Of a stretch of DNA of 64,000 nucleotides, positions 28,294 to 37,235 are shown piece by piece. The translations under genes were made by a program, and so were the position numbers. The DNA is taken from positions 620,001 through 684,000 of the forward strand of contig CAVZHI010000015.1 in NCBI GenBank assembly GCA_963775015.1, in the 5' to 3' direction. Origin of the DNA: JAEMQF01 sp963775015. GTDB lineage: Bacteria > Pseudomonadota > Gammaproteobacteria > Burkholderiales > Burkholderiaceae_C. Each line of letters begins with the position of its first letter. Position 1 is the stretch's first letter. The notes under the pieces were generated by a model. That model was given only the letters and a program-made list of their open reading frames with translations, ran no database searches and was not told the origin of the DNA.

Positions 28294-29589
28294 TCAGGCA
28301 GGCGGGGCCTGCACCACGACCGGCGCATCGACCTCGGCGGTGCGCGTGAAGCGCAGGTGCGTGATGTCGAGCGGGAAAAACAAGCTCCACGTCCACTCGA
28401 CCCAGATGCGCAACTTGCGCCCCAGCGTCGGCATGCGCATCAGGTAGTAGGCGCGCCAGAGCAGCCAGGCCGGGGTTCCGGTGAGCGGGATGCCAAAAGC
28501 CAGCGCGACGCCCTTGTTGTGCCCGGTCGTCGCCATCATGCCTTTGGACACGTGATGGAAAGCGCGTGTCGGCCGGGCTTCGATGCGTTGCAACAGATTC
28601 GCCGCGAGTTGCTCCGCCTGCGCGACGGCAAACTGCGCGGTCGGCGGGCAGAGCTGGCCGTCGGCGCCGTTCGGCGTCGCCGCGCAGTCGCCGATCGCCC
28701 ACAAGCCTTCGGCGCCGGGTACCGCGCCTTCGGGCCCGGTGACGATGCGTCCCCGAGTCGTCGCCAGGCCGAGGCGCTCGACGAGCGGGTTCGGGCGCGT
28801 GCCGATGGTGAGGATCACGGTCTCGCTGGGCAGGCGCGCACCGCCCTGCAACTCCACCGCCTGCGCGTCGATGCGGCTCGCGCGGGCGCCCAAGCGCACG
28901 TCGACGCCGCGCGCGCGCAGCGACCGCGCCGCCGCTTCGCCCAGGCGCGCCGGCAGCTCGGGCAGCAGCCGGTCGCCGTCATGCAGCAGCGTCACGCCCA
29001 GTTCGGTGGGCTGCACGCGCGGGTAGTAGCGCAGCGCACTGCGTGTGAAATCGGCGAGCGAACCCGCGACCTCGACGCCGGAAAAACCGCCGCCGATGAC
29101 GCAGAAGCGCCCCAGCGCGCGGCGCTGCGCGGCGTCGTCGCAGAGTTCGATTCGCGCCAGGCGTTGCAGGACGCGATTGCGAATGTGCATCGCGTCGCCG
29201 ACGAGTTTCAGCGGCAAGGCGTGTTCGCTCGATCCGGGAATGACCGCCAGGTTGGCGCGCTGGCCGAACGCGAAGACGAGGTGGCCGTAGGCGAATTCGA
29301 GCGGTCCGGCGAGCGTCGAACAGGTCAACATGCGGCGTTGCGTGTCCACCTGTTCGAGCCGGCCCATGATGAAGCGGCTCTTGCGCAGCATCTCGCGGAT
29401 CGGCGCGATCACATGCTCCGGGAACACCGCTGCGCCCACGACCTCGGCGAGCATCGGGTTGAATGTGGTGTAACTCTCTTCGCTGATGAGCGTCGCGCAC
29501 CAGCCTTCAGGCAAGCGTTTTTCGAGCGCGGTCGCCAGGCTCGTGCCGGCGAAACCGCCGCCGACGATGACGATGGTCTTGGGATTCAT
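28294..29589 (-). CDS. ndh: Type II NADH dehydrogenase-like flavoprotein
   Basis: Single-subunit NADH:quinone oxidoreductase family, 431 residues. The FAD motif IVIVGGGFAGTSLATALEKR opens the protein. The NADH motif is in RFCVIGGGFSGVEVAGSLAD, followed by ETVILTIGTRPNP and the second FAD motif GLWAIGDCAATPN. The C terminus has the amphipathic GTPAWLLWRAYYLMRMPTLG and VEWTWSLFFPLDITHLRF, which matches the membrane-docking part of NDH-2. The next gene upstream is a YeeE-type transporter 39 bases away. Distinguishing NDH-2 from sulfide:quinone reductase rests on the conserved AQFAVAQAEQLAANL segment; I favour NDH-2. Confidence 0.85.
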   Translation of the reverse strand: MNPKTIVIVGGGFAGTSLATALEKRLPEGWCATLISEESYTTFNPMLAEVVGAAVFPEHVIAPIREMLRKSRFIMGRLEQVDTQRRMLTCSTLAGPLEFAYGHLVFAFGQRANLAVIPGSSEHALPLKLVGDAMHIRNRVLQRLARIELCDDAAQRRALGRFCVIGGGFSGVEVAGSLADFTRSALRYYPRVQPTELGVTLLHDGDRLLPELPARLGEAAARSLRARGVDVRLGARASRIDAQAVELQGGARLPSETVILTIGTRPNPLVERLGLATTRGRIVTGPEGAVPGAEGLWAIGDCAATPNGADGQLCPPTAQFAVAQAEQLAANLLQRIEARPTRAFHHVSKGMMATTGHNKGVALAFGIPLTGTPAWLLWRAYYLMRMPTLGRKLRIWVEWTWSLFFPLDITHLRFTRTAEVDAPVVVQAPPA

Positions 29590-29628
29590 GGTGGGTGGCC
29601 TCGAAGGAAAAAAATGAGAAAAAGCGGT

Positions 29629-30633
29629 TCAGCGCCCGCTGAGCTGCGCCGGTTTGAGCGCGTGGCGCTGCCACGCTTGCGCGAGCGCGATCGTCGCGCA
29701 CATCGTGGCGAATGCGACCCAGGCATAAGGCCAGAGCATGGGCATGCCCACAAGGATCAACCCATCGTTGCTGCCCGGAATCAGCAGGCTGCCCCAGCCC
29801 ATCAGCGCGCCGCCGGCGAGGCAGCGCACAACATCGGTGATGGTCGGCGGCGTGTTCTTCCAGCGCCCTGCCGTGTAGCCGCCGAGCATCGCGCCGAGCA
29901 ACAAGGCAAGCAGCAGCGCGCTGCCGAGCCCCAGGTTCTGCGCCATGCCGCGCGCGAGTTGCGCGAGCACGTCGGTGTAGGCCCAGACGCCGGCGGCGAG
30001 CAGCATCAGGGCGAAAGTGATTCCGATCACCGTCGTCGCCGCGTGCGGTGACCAGATGCGTTGCGCCAGGGCTTCGCGCAGGCGCTGGCCGAGGCGAACC
30101 GGCGCAGCGCTTGCCGGCGTCGCGAGCGAGCTGCCGATGCGCCACACCACAAAAGCGAGGAACGCCGCGGCGGCCCAGGTCGGGCTCTGCAGCACGAGCG
30201 AGGTCTCGGTCAGGCGCGGATGCTCGGGTGAGCCGAACAAGGATTCGATGCTCAGGCAGCCCAGGTAGAAGCCGAGCGGCGTCAAGACATACGCCCACTG
30301 CCCCGACCCGAGGCGCGCGATCGCGCCGAACACGCACGCGCCGTTGACGAATGCGCCCAGGCCGAGCAACGCTCCGCCGATCAGCGTCCACTGCGTCAGC
30401 GCGTAACCCTGCGGCGCGCGCGCGAGCAGCCCGGTCGCCTGCGCGAGCGCGAGGATTCCCGCGACCCACAACGCGGCTTCGAGGAACGCCCACAGGCGCC
30501 GAGTCGTGTGTTTGGACAGCGCTTCGTCGATCGCGGCGACGGTGCACGTGGCGCCGCGCTGGATCGCGTAACCCATGGTCGCGACGCAGAGCGCGGCGAA
30601 CCAGAACAGGGGCTGAGTGATTTCGAGATTCAT
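29629..30633 (-). CDS. YeeE/YedE family membrane transporter
   Basis: Membrane protein of 334 residues with about nine hydrophobic segments. Family motifs include the repeated cysteine-bearing loops GYAIQRGATCTVAAIDE and GAFVNGACVFGAIARLGSG, plus GRWKNTPPTITDVVRCLAGG and LIPGSNDGLILVGMPML. YeeE/YedE proteins transport thiosulfate or related sulfur compounds; the conserved Cys residues here at about 30 and 100 fit this role, but the substrate is inferred from family only. It lies between carbonic anhydrase (12 bases) and the NDH-2-like gene and is likely co-transcribed with them. Confidence 0.85.
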   Translation of the reverse strand: MNLEITQPLFWFAALCVATMGYAIQRGATCTVAAIDEALSKHTTRRLWAFLEAALWVAGILALAQATGLLARAPQGYALTQWTLIGGALLGLGAFVNGACVFGAIARLGSGQWAYVLTPLGFYLGCLSIESLFGSPEHPRLTETSLVLQSPTWAAAAFLAFVVWRIGSSLATPASAAPVRLGQRLREALAQRIWSPHAATTVIGITFALMLLAAGVWAYTDVLAQLARGMAQNLGLGSALLLALLLGAMLGGYTAGRWKNTPPTITDVVRCLAGGALMGWGSLLIPGSNDGLILVGMPMLWPYAWVAFATMCATIALAQAWQRHALKPAQLSGR

Positions 30634-30645
30634 GGTCGGGCTTTC

Positions 30646-31293
30646 TCAGTGGCCGATCAGGCCCTTGGCGAACTTGCAGATCTCTCGCAGCCCCGCAGTG
30701 CCTTCGATGGCTTCAGTCTGCGGATGAATGCGCCCCGAGTGCAAGTCGAACACCCAGCCGTGCAGGGCCAGCGGCGCGCCGCGCTTCCACGCGCCTTGCA
30801 CGATGCTCGTCTTGCCCAGGTTGTTGACCTGCTCGATCACGTTCAGCTCGACCAAACGGTCAAAACGTGCTGCGTCGTCGAGCTCACTCAGCTCGCGCCA
30901 GTAGAACTGCTGCGTGTCCTTGATCGTGCGCAACCAGTTGTCGATCAGGCCATGCGAGTGTTCGCCCATCGCCGCCTGAACTCCGCCGCAGCCGTGGTGC
31001 CCGCAGACGATGACGTGGCGCACCTGCAGCACGTCGACCGCGTACTGCAGCACCGACAGCAGGTTCACGTCGGTCTGCACGACCAGGTTCGCGATGTTCC
31101 GGTGCACGAACATGTCCCCCGGGTCGGTGCCGGTGATGTGGTTCGGCGGCACCCGGCTGTCGGAGCAACCGATCCAGAGGAACTGCGGGTGCTGGCCCAT
31201 CGCGAGGCGGTGGAAATAACCCGGGTCCAGGCGCAACTGGCTTTCGACGAAAGCCTCGTTGTTGCGCAGCAGTTGTTCGATGCGGTCGTTCAT
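30646..31293 (-). CDS. can: Beta-class carbonic anhydrase
   Basis: Zinc enzyme of 215 residues converting CO2 and water to bicarbonate. Zinc ligands are visible in FLWIGCSDSRVPPN (Cys with Asp and Arg) and in VCGHHGCGGVQAAM (His and Cys). The ending HPQTEAIEGTAGLREICKF is typical of the Can group. The ATG at 31293 gives MNDRIEQLLRNNEAF, the normal N terminus. It is close to the YeeE-type gene downstream and to a patatin gene upstream. Confidence 0.95.
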   Translation of the reverse strand: MNDRIEQLLRNNEAFVESQLRLDPGYFHRLAMGQHPQFLWIGCSDSRVPPNHITGTDPGDMFVHRNIANLVVQTDVNLLSVLQYAVDVLQVRHVIVCGHHGCGGVQAAMGEHSHGLIDNWLRTIKDTQQFYWRELSELDDAARFDRLVELNVIEQVNNLGKTSIVQGAWKRGAPLALHGWVFDLHSGRIHPQTEAIEGTAGLREICKFAKGLIGH

Positions 31294-31371
31294 TTTGATG
31301 GTTCGTTGCACGCCGGCGTTTGGCGTTTCTGTTGGGCCGGCGCGGGTCAAGGTTCAGGAAAGGGGGCCGAC

Positions 31372-32589
31372 TCAGCGGTGTTCGATCACGCCTTCGATCG
31401 GATCCGCGGCTTCGCGCCAAGGCGCGCGCTCGATCATGCGCAGCGTATCGGCGTGGCCCGCTTCGCGCCGCGCGCGCACGCCGGCTGCCGTGAAGTCGAT
31501 GTCCTTCGTGTGGTCTTCGCCGTCCAGCCGCGGCGCGTGCAGGTGCGCCACGTGCATCGTCGTTCCGCAGCCCCAGGAAGCGAGTTCCTTCACTTTCGCG
31601 TCGCCCTGCTTGCCGTTCGGAATTTGCTTGACCAACTCGCGAATCACGTGGCGCAGCCGGTGAATCTGCTTCTGGCGCGCGATGTGGCTGTCGGCGCGGC
31701 TCGCGTACTGGATGTCTTTCTGCCGCCCCATCACTTGCGTGATCGAGCCCGGCTCGGGGCCGGTCTGGTGCCAGACGTTGACGGCCAGGATGAGTGCGTC
31801 GCGGCGCGGCTTGTCGTCGAGCACGGCTTCGATCGGCGTGTTCGAGTAGATGCCGCCGTCCCAGTACGGCTCGCCGTCGATGCGGATCGCCGGGAACGCG
31901 GGCGGCAGAGCGCCCGAGGCCATGACATGCTCGACACCGAGCCTTTCTCTGGAGGTGTCGAAATAGCGCATCGCGCCGCTGCACGCGTTCACGGCGCCGA
32001 CCGTGAGGCGCATGTGGCACTCGCACAGATAGTCCCAGTCGACGAGCTCGCTGAGCGTCTGGTGCAGCGGCGCGGTGCTGTAGTAGGACGCCGCCTCAAC
32101 GCCGACTTCGGCGTCCGAACCGCGCAACGCCGCCAGGTTGGGCGTGAAGAACGACGGGATGCCACGCGTCACGGTGTTCAGGTTCGCGCTCGTGCGCGCC
32201 AGGCCGAGCCAGTCGAACGCGCTCGGGATCGCCGAGTGCGACTCCACCTGCTCCCAGAACTGGGCCAGCCGCTGCATGCGCTGGTCCGGCCGGTTGCCCG
32301 CGAGCAACGCCGCGTTGATCGCGCCGATCGACGTGCCAATCACCCACGCGGGCTCGATTCCGGATTCGTGCAGCGCCTCGATCACGCCGAGCTGGTACGC
32401 GCCGAGCGCGCCGCCGCCTTGCAGGACGAGCACCACCTGACCCGGCAGCGCCTCGCTCGGCTTCTTCAGCGCCGCCTTGCTCGTCGAGCGCGCGTGAGTC
32501 GGGTGCCCGGCCCAGTCGCTGCGCGAACGTGCGGCGCGCTTGGAGGTGGTTGGGGTCGTCGGGTTCGTTGCGGTCATATGGGCTTTCAT
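31372..32589 (-). CDS. Patatin-like phospholipase with DUF3734
   Basis: Predicted serine acyl hydrolase of about 405 residues with a Ser-Asp dyad. Glycine loop LVLQGGGALGAYQLGVIEAL, nucleophile in VIGTSIGAINAAL, and aspartate in YWDGGIYSNTP. The C-terminal DUF3734 region runs to about residue 390 (HLHAPRLDGEDHTKDIDFTA). The N-terminal 40 residues are basic and rich in Thr and Ser. Two starts are possible, ATG 32589 and 32577. The gene lies directly downstream of a 3-hydroxybutyrate dehydrogenase gene, a pairing I recall from other betaproteobacteria that links it to polyhydroxybutyrate or lipid turnover; this is inference. Confidence 0.88.
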   Translation of the reverse strand: MKAHMTATNPTTPTTSKRAARSRSDWAGHPTHARSTSKAALKKPSEALPGQVVLVLQGGGALGAYQLGVIEALHESGIEPAWVIGTSIGAINAALLAGNRPDQRMQRLAQFWEQVESHSAIPSAFDWLGLARTSANLNTVTRGIPSFFTPNLAALRGSDAEVGVEAASYYSTAPLHQTLSELVDWDYLCECHMRLTVGAVNACSGAMRYFDTSRERLGVEHVMASGALPPAFPAIRIDGEPYWDGGIYSNTPIEAVLDDKPRRDALILAVNVWHQTGPEPGSITQVMGRQKDIQYASRADSHIARQKQIHRLRHVIRELVKQIPNGKQGDAKVKELASWGCGTTMHVAHLHAPRLDGEDHTKDIDFTAAGVRARREAGHADTLRMIERAPWREAADPIEGVIEHR

Positions 32590-32704
32590 GTCAGAGGGCG
32601 GAGCGGGTCGCAAGCGAACGCCGCGGATCCGGCTTCGCCGGTCCGCTGGCGTTGCCCCCTCGAGGGGGAGCGCCGAAGGCGCTTCGGGGGTGGTTCATTC
32701 AGGT

Positions 32705-33487
32705 TCAATGCTGTGTCCAGCCGCCGTCCATGGCGATCGCGCCGGCGGTCATCGACGCGCCCGCGTCGGACGACAGGAACACGGCGAGCGCAGCGAGCTC
32801 CTCGACGCGAACAAACTCCTTGCGCGCCTGGTGCACGAGCATCACGTCGCGCACCACGTCGGCCTCGGAGATGCCATGCGCCTTGGCCTGGTCGGCGATT
32901 TGCTTGTCGACGAGCGGTGTCTTCACATAGCCCGGGCAAATCGTATTGCACGTGACGCCGTGTTCGGCGACTTCGAGCGCGACGACTTTGGACAGTCCGA
33001 TCAATCCATGTTTCGCCGCGACATACGCGGCCTTGAACGGCGACGCCGTCAAGCCATGCGCCGACGCGATGTTGATGATGCGCCCGAAGCGGCGCGCCTT
33101 CATCTCCGGAATCACCGCCTTGATGAGGTGAAACGCCGACGACAGGTTGATCGCAAGCACCGCGTCCCATTTCTCTTCAGGGAAGGTGTCGACGGGTGCG
33201 ACATGCTGGATCCCGGCGTTGTTGACGATGATGTCGACCTTGCCGAACTCGGTGCGCGCCATCTCCGCCATGGCGCGGATCTGCGCCGGTTGGCTCATGT
33301 CGGCATTCGAGTAGCGCACCTTGACGCCGAACTGGCGCTGCAGCTCGGCGCGCGTGAATTCGATTTCCTGCGCATTGCCGAAGCCATTCAGCATCACGTC
33401 GGCGCCTTGTTCGGCCAGCGCGCGCGCGATGCCCAGACCAATGCCGCTGGTGGAACCGGTGACGATGGCAGATTTCTGTTTCAGCAT
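32705..33487 (-). CDS. 3-hydroxybutyrate dehydrogenase (SDR family)
   Basis: Short-chain dehydrogenase of 260 residues interconverting 3-hydroxybutyrate and acetoacetate with NAD. Cofactor loop AIVTGSTSGIGLGIARALAE, NNAGIQHVAP, catalytic Ser/Tyr/Lys in IINIASAHGLTASPFKAAYV and AAKHG, and CNTICPGYVKTPLVDKQI. The last block is the signature of the hydroxybutyrate dehydrogenase group. The ATG at 33487 follows AGGAG. It precedes the DUF3734 patatin gene on the same strand, 115 bases apart. Confidence 0.92.
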   Translation of the reverse strand: MLKQKSAIVTGSTSGIGLGIARALAEQGADVMLNGFGNAQEIEFTRAELQRQFGVKVRYSNADMSQPAQIRAMAEMARTEFGKVDIIVNNAGIQHVAPVDTFPEEKWDAVLAINLSSAFHLIKAVIPEMKARRFGRIINIASAHGLTASPFKAAYVAAKHGLIGLSKVVALEVAEHGVTCNTICPGYVKTPLVDKQIADQAKAHGISEADVVRDVMLVHQARKEFVRVEELAALAVFLSSDAGASMTAGAIAMDGGWTQH

Positions 33488-33578
33488 GATGAACTCCTGT
33501 GGGTTGAAGGGCAGAGAGTGAAGGCGCTGCAGGTTGGTCGTCGGCCGTGACTGCACCTTGCACGCAAAGGCGTGTTTT

Positions 33579-34592
33579 TCACGAGGCACGCTCGAGCACA
33601 TGCACCGCAAAGCGCGCGTGCGAGTCGGTCCAGAACTGGCGGTGTGCCCAGAGTGCGTCGCGCGCCACGGCGTGGAACTTGAAAAACCCGTACTTGTAAT
33701 CGCTGGCAGTCTGCAAGGGCTCGTCGCGCTCGAAGTGAAAGAGCTGCCCGAGCACGTGCACGTCTTGGTCGCGCCGGCTCACGAGCTGCATCTGCACGCA
33801 CTGGCTGCGCGCGTCGAAGTGCGCGCGATGGTCGAACGCCACGACGTCGAAGTCGCCTGCCAGTTCGCGGTTGATGCGAACCAGCAAATTCTTGTTGAAC
33901 GCCGCGCTCGCGCCTTCGCCGTCATCGTAGGCCGGCACCAACAGCGCCGGGTCGTGGGTCGTGTCGGTGCCGATCACGAGCAGCGCGTCGCGCCCGACGC
34001 AGCGCCCGATGCGCTGCAGCAGTTCCACGGCACCGTGCGGCGTGAAGTCGCCGATCGCCGAGCCGGGCAGGTAGACGATGTGCCGGCCCGCGGCGTCGAA
34101 ATTCGCCATCGAAGGCAGGGCGGTGAGGCGGGCAAAGTCCGCGATCACTGGCCTGACGGCAAGCGACACAAAGGTTGCCTGGAGCGCTTGCAGGCGCTGC
34201 GCGTCGAATTGCGCCGCGGTGTTGATCGGCACGTAGGCCGCGGGCCGGTCCAGCGCCGCGAGCAGGATCTGCGTATTGCAGTTGGCGCGACCGCCGAGTT
34301 CGATCAGCGTCGCGCGCGGGCCCGCCAGCGCGGCGATTTGCGCCGCGCTGCGCTCCAGGATCCAGGTCTCGGTGCGCAGCGGATGGTAGCTCGCGAGTTG
34401 CGTGATGCGCGCATAGAGCTCGGCGCCGCGCGCGTCGTGCAACCAACGGCTGGGAATCGACTTGCGAGGCCGGGACAGGCCGTCGAGGACGGCGTCGCCG
34501 AACTCGGAACTCTCGTCTGCGGCCGTGGGGCCCGCGGACAGGGCATCGGGTTCGCAGGCGAAAGCGTCGTCAAGGTGAAACAGGGCTTGCAT
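33579..34592 (-). CDS. EgtD-like histidine N-alpha-methyltransferase, divergent
   Basis: Homologue (337 residues) of EgtD, which trimethylates histidine to hercynine. Family blocks seen are SIPSRWLHDARGAELYARIT, YHPLRTETWILE, HIVYLPGSAIGDFTP, AAFNKNLLVRINRELAGDFD and VQMQLVSRRDQ. Several positions depart from the usual form: the SAM loop reads IELGGRANCNTQILL where canonical proteins have a Gly-Ser-Gly and Lys-Thr pattern, and YYPTR is YHPLR. The start overlaps the stop of the EgtB-like gene (TGATG). Function may be hercynine formation or a related histidine or amine methylation. Confidence 0.8.
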   Translation of the reverse strand: MQALFHLDDAFACEPDALSAGPTAADESSEFGDAVLDGLSRPRKSIPSRWLHDARGAELYARITQLASYHPLRTETWILERSAAQIAALAGPRATLIELGGRANCNTQILLAALDRPAAYVPINTAAQFDAQRLQALQATFVSLAVRPVIADFARLTALPSMANFDAAGRHIVYLPGSAIGDFTPHGAVELLQRIGRCVGRDALLVIGTDTTHDPALLVPAYDDGEGASAAFNKNLLVRINRELAGDFDVVAFDHRAHFDARSQCVQMQLVSRRDQDVHVLGQLFHFERDEPLQTASDYKYGFFKFHAVARDALWAHRQFWTDSHARFAVHVLERAS

Positions 34593-35818
34593 CACCGCTC
34601 CTCCGCCAGGCGCAGGCCGCTGAAGTGGCGCCTTTCCGCAGGCGCAAGTGCGTGGCGCGTGCTGGCGCCTATGCTGCCGAAGGGTGTCGCGCACGACCCG
34701 CCGCGCAGCACAACGCTGGGCGCGCAGGTGGTGCCGGCGAGCGCATCGGCCGCAGAGCTGGCCGCGGCAACCGCAGCGCGAATCGGGTAGCGCGCAAACG
34801 CGCTCGACGTCCACTCCCAGACGTTGCCGTACAACTGGCGCAGCGGCGCTTGGGCGTCGCAGTGCGATGCCATCGGCCGCAGCATGTGGCTTGCACAGAA
34901 GTTGCCCGCCACGGCCTGGCCGCTCGCCGCCGCTTCCCACTGCGCTTCGCTCGGCAGGCGCTTGCGCGCCCAGCGCGCAAAGGCGTCAGCCTCGAAAGCG
35001 CTGATGTGGCACACCGGTGCTTCCATGTCGAGCGGCAATTCGCCGGCGAGCGTCACCTGCGTCGGCCGCTCCAGGCCGCCGCGCCAGTAAAGCGGCGCCT
35101 GCCAGGCGCCGGCGCGCACGCATTGCCATCCCGGCGCGGACCAGAGCGCGCGCCGCGCGTAACCGCCGTCGTCGATGAATTCGCACCAGTCGCGGTTGCT
35201 CACGGGCCGTGCCGCGAGCGCGAACGGGCGCAAGTGCAGTTCGTGGCGCGGTTGCTCTTCGTCGGGCGCGAACCATTCGTCGTCGCGGCCGATCGCGACC
35301 CGCCCTCCGGCATAAGCCACCCAGGCCGAACCCGGCGCGCGCGCCAGCGCAACCGCCGGGCGCGGCGCGCGCCGGCACAGCGCGTGCACCGGGCGCTGCG
35401 GGTTGCGCGCGAATCCGCTGAGCAGGTCGACGAGAATCAGCTCCTGTTGCTGCTGCTCGTGGCGCAGGGCGCGCTGCAGCGCCATCTCAGCCGGGAGGGT
35501 GAGGGGTTCGGCGAGCAATTCGTCGACTCGCGCGTCGACGCCACGGCGGTGCCTGAGCAGATGATCGAGCGAAGCTGCAGCAGGGGAAAAGGAAAGCGCT
35601 TCGGAGGGCAAGTGCCGCTTCGCAAAACGCGCCAGCACATGCAGTTCGAAGTACCTCGACGTGAGCGCGAGGCGCACGCCGGGGTGCGTGTCGGCGGCAG
35701 TGCCCCACGCCAGGTCGGCGTCGCTCAAACCCTCCAGCAGATCCAGCGTGTCGCGCCGGCACGCCGCGAATTCTTCGCGCAAGACGTTCGCAAATCCGAT
35801 GTCGACGATCGCATTCAT
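34592..35818 (-). CDS. EgtB-like protein (DinB_2 plus FGE-sulfatase domain) lacking iron ligands
   Basis: Homologue (408 residues) of EgtB, the iron enzyme that joins hercynine and a thiol. An N-terminal DinB-like helical domain is followed by a formylglycine-generating-enzyme-type domain: DWCEFIDDGGYARRALW, PVCHISAFEADAFARWA, RLPSEAQWEAAA, YGNVWEWTSSAF and VLRGGSCATP. The iron-binding helix motifs are altered. Canonical proteins read WHLAHTTWFFE, whereas this reads VRLALTSRYFE, and the canonical HEQQHQE is HEQQQQE. Two of three histidine ligands appear lost. The gene is coupled by overlaps to the MerA-like gene before it and the EgtD-like gene after it. Confidence 0.8.
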   Translation of the reverse strand: MNAIVDIGFANVLREEFAACRRDTLDLLEGLSDADLAWGTAADTHPGVRLALTSRYFELHVLARFAKRHLPSEALSFSPAAASLDHLLRHRRGVDARVDELLAEPLTLPAEMALQRALRHEQQQQELILVDLLSGFARNPQRPVHALCRRAPRPAVALARAPGSAWVAYAGGRVAIGRDDEWFAPDEEQPRHELHLRPFALAARPVSNRDWCEFIDDGGYARRALWSAPGWQCVRAGAWQAPLYWRGGLERPTQVTLAGELPLDMEAPVCHISAFEADAFARWARKRLPSEAQWEAAASGQAVAGNFCASHMLRPMASHCDAQAPLRQLYGNVWEWTSSAFARYPIRAAVAAASSAADALAGTTCAPSVVLRGGSCATPFGSIGASTRHALAPAERRHFSGLRLAEER

Positions 35819-37209
35819 GGTGTCTCTCCCAGAAGTTCGAGTTTGGACAACAGCGTCGGGACCAGTTCGCCGACGGTCGGGTGCAGGAACACGGTGCGCT
35901 GCAACTGCCGGAAGGGCATGCCCGCGGCGATCGCGGTGACGAACATGTGCACGACCTCGTCGGCCTCGATGCCGAGCAGTGTTGCGCCGAGGATTTGCTC
36001 GTTGCCCGCGTCGACGAGCACTTTCATGAAGCCTGTCGTTTCGCCACGTTCGCGGGCCCGGCCGACGCGCGCCATCGGCAGCGTCGCGGCGAGCACGCGT
36101 TTGCCGCTGACGCGCGCCTGCGCTTCGTTCATGCCGACGCGCGCGAGCGGCGGGTCGGTGAACAAGGCGTAGGTGGGGATGCGCTCGCTGACGCGGCGAT
36201 TCGCGCCGTCGAGCAGATTCGCGGCGACGATCTCAAAGTCGTTGTACGCGGTGTGCGTGAACGCGCCGCGGCCGTTCGCTTCACCGAGCGCCCAGACGCC
36301 GGGAACGTTCGTGCACAGACCCTCGTCGACCTGGATGAAGCCGCGCGCGTTCGTCGCGATGCCGGCCAGCGCCAGGCCCAGGTCGTCGGTGTTCGGGCGC
36401 CGGCCGATCGCGGCGAGCACATGGCTCGCCTCGATGCCCTGACTCGCGTGCGAGCAATCGAAACCGATCCGCAGCGACTCGCCGGGAGCGCGCGTCGCGA
36501 CGCGCGCGTCACGAACCGAGAGGTGGAACTTCACGCCCTCGGCTTCGAGCATGGTTTGCACCTCGCGCGAGACGTCCGGGTCCTCCTGCGCAATCAAGCG
36601 GTCCGCGACTTCAAGCACCGTGACCTGCGCGCCGAAGCGCCGGTACATCTGCGCGAACTCCAGGCCGATGTAGCTGCCGCCGATCACGAGCAGGTGTTGC
36701 GGCAGGCTGTCCTGCTGCATGATCGACGTGTTGCTCAGCACGTCGGCGGGGTCCAGCCCCGGCCAGTCGGGCAAGACGGCGCGGCCGCCGACGTTGATGA
36801 AAATCTTCGGTGCTTCGAGCACCTCACCCGCGACCTCGATGGCGTGGCTCGCGACAAAGCGCGCGTGGCCCCAAAGCAGGGTCAGGTTCGGCGTTCCCTG
36901 CAGCCATTGCGTGAGGTTGCGGATCGACTGGGCGACGACGCGGTCCTTGCGTTCCTTCACTGCTTTCATGTCGACGCTCACCTCGCCCTCGACGCGCACC
37001 CCGTAGTCCGCGGCGCGGCGCGCGACAAACGCGGCGCGTGCGCTGGCGATCAGCGTCTTGGTCGGGATGCAGCCGTCGTTGACGCAGGTGCCTCCCAGGT
37101 GTTCGCGCTCGATCAGCGCGGTGGACAAGCCCGCCGCGGCGAGGCGCACCGCCAGCGATGGCCCGGCCTGGCCGGCGCCGATGACGATCGCATCGTAGGA
37201 TTTCGACAT
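35815..37209 (-). CDS. Class I pyridine nucleotide-disulfide oxidoreductase, MerA/Lpd-like
   Basis: Flavoprotein of 464 residues with FAD motif VIGAGQAGPSLAVRLAAAG, the redox-active disulfide in GGTCVNDGCIPTKT, the NAD(P) motif LVIGGSYIGLEFAQMYRRFG, and the second FAD block GVWALGEANGRGAFTHTAYN. The C-terminal interface has the catalytic His/Glu in FLHPTVGELVPTLL. This matches the mercuric reductase-like group without the N-terminal metal domain; the C-terminal Cys pair of true MerA is absent, so mercury reduction is unlikely. Substrate unknown. It overlaps the EgtB-like start (ATGA), so a role in redox cycling of a low-molecular-weight thiol is a reasonable guess. Confidence 0.87.
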   Translation of the reverse strand: MSKSYDAIVIGAGQAGPSLAVRLAAAGLSTALIEREHLGGTCVNDGCIPTKTLIASARAAFVARRAADYGVRVEGEVSVDMKAVKERKDRVVAQSIRNLTQWLQGTPNLTLLWGHARFVASHAIEVAGEVLEAPKIFINVGGRAVLPDWPGLDPADVLSNTSIMQQDSLPQHLLVIGGSYIGLEFAQMYRRFGAQVTVLEVADRLIAQEDPDVSREVQTMLEAEGVKFHLSVRDARVATRAPGESLRIGFDCSHASQGIEASHVLAAIGRRPNTDDLGLALAGIATNARGFIQVDEGLCTNVPGVWALGEANGRGAFTHTAYNDFEIVAANLLDGANRRVSERIPTYALFTDPPLARVGMNEAQARVSGKRVLAATLPMARVGRARERGETTGFMKVLVDAGNEQILGATLLGIEADEVVHMFVTAIAAGMPFRQLQRTVFLHPTVGELVPTLLSKLELLGETP

Positions 37210-37235
37210 GCGGGTCTCCTGGTCGTGGGGGCGAT

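Noticed and set aside
35815..37209. Mercury resistance (merA)
   Set aside because: The flavoprotein lacks the N-terminal heavy-metal domain and C-terminal Cys pair, and no mer regulator or transporter is nearby.
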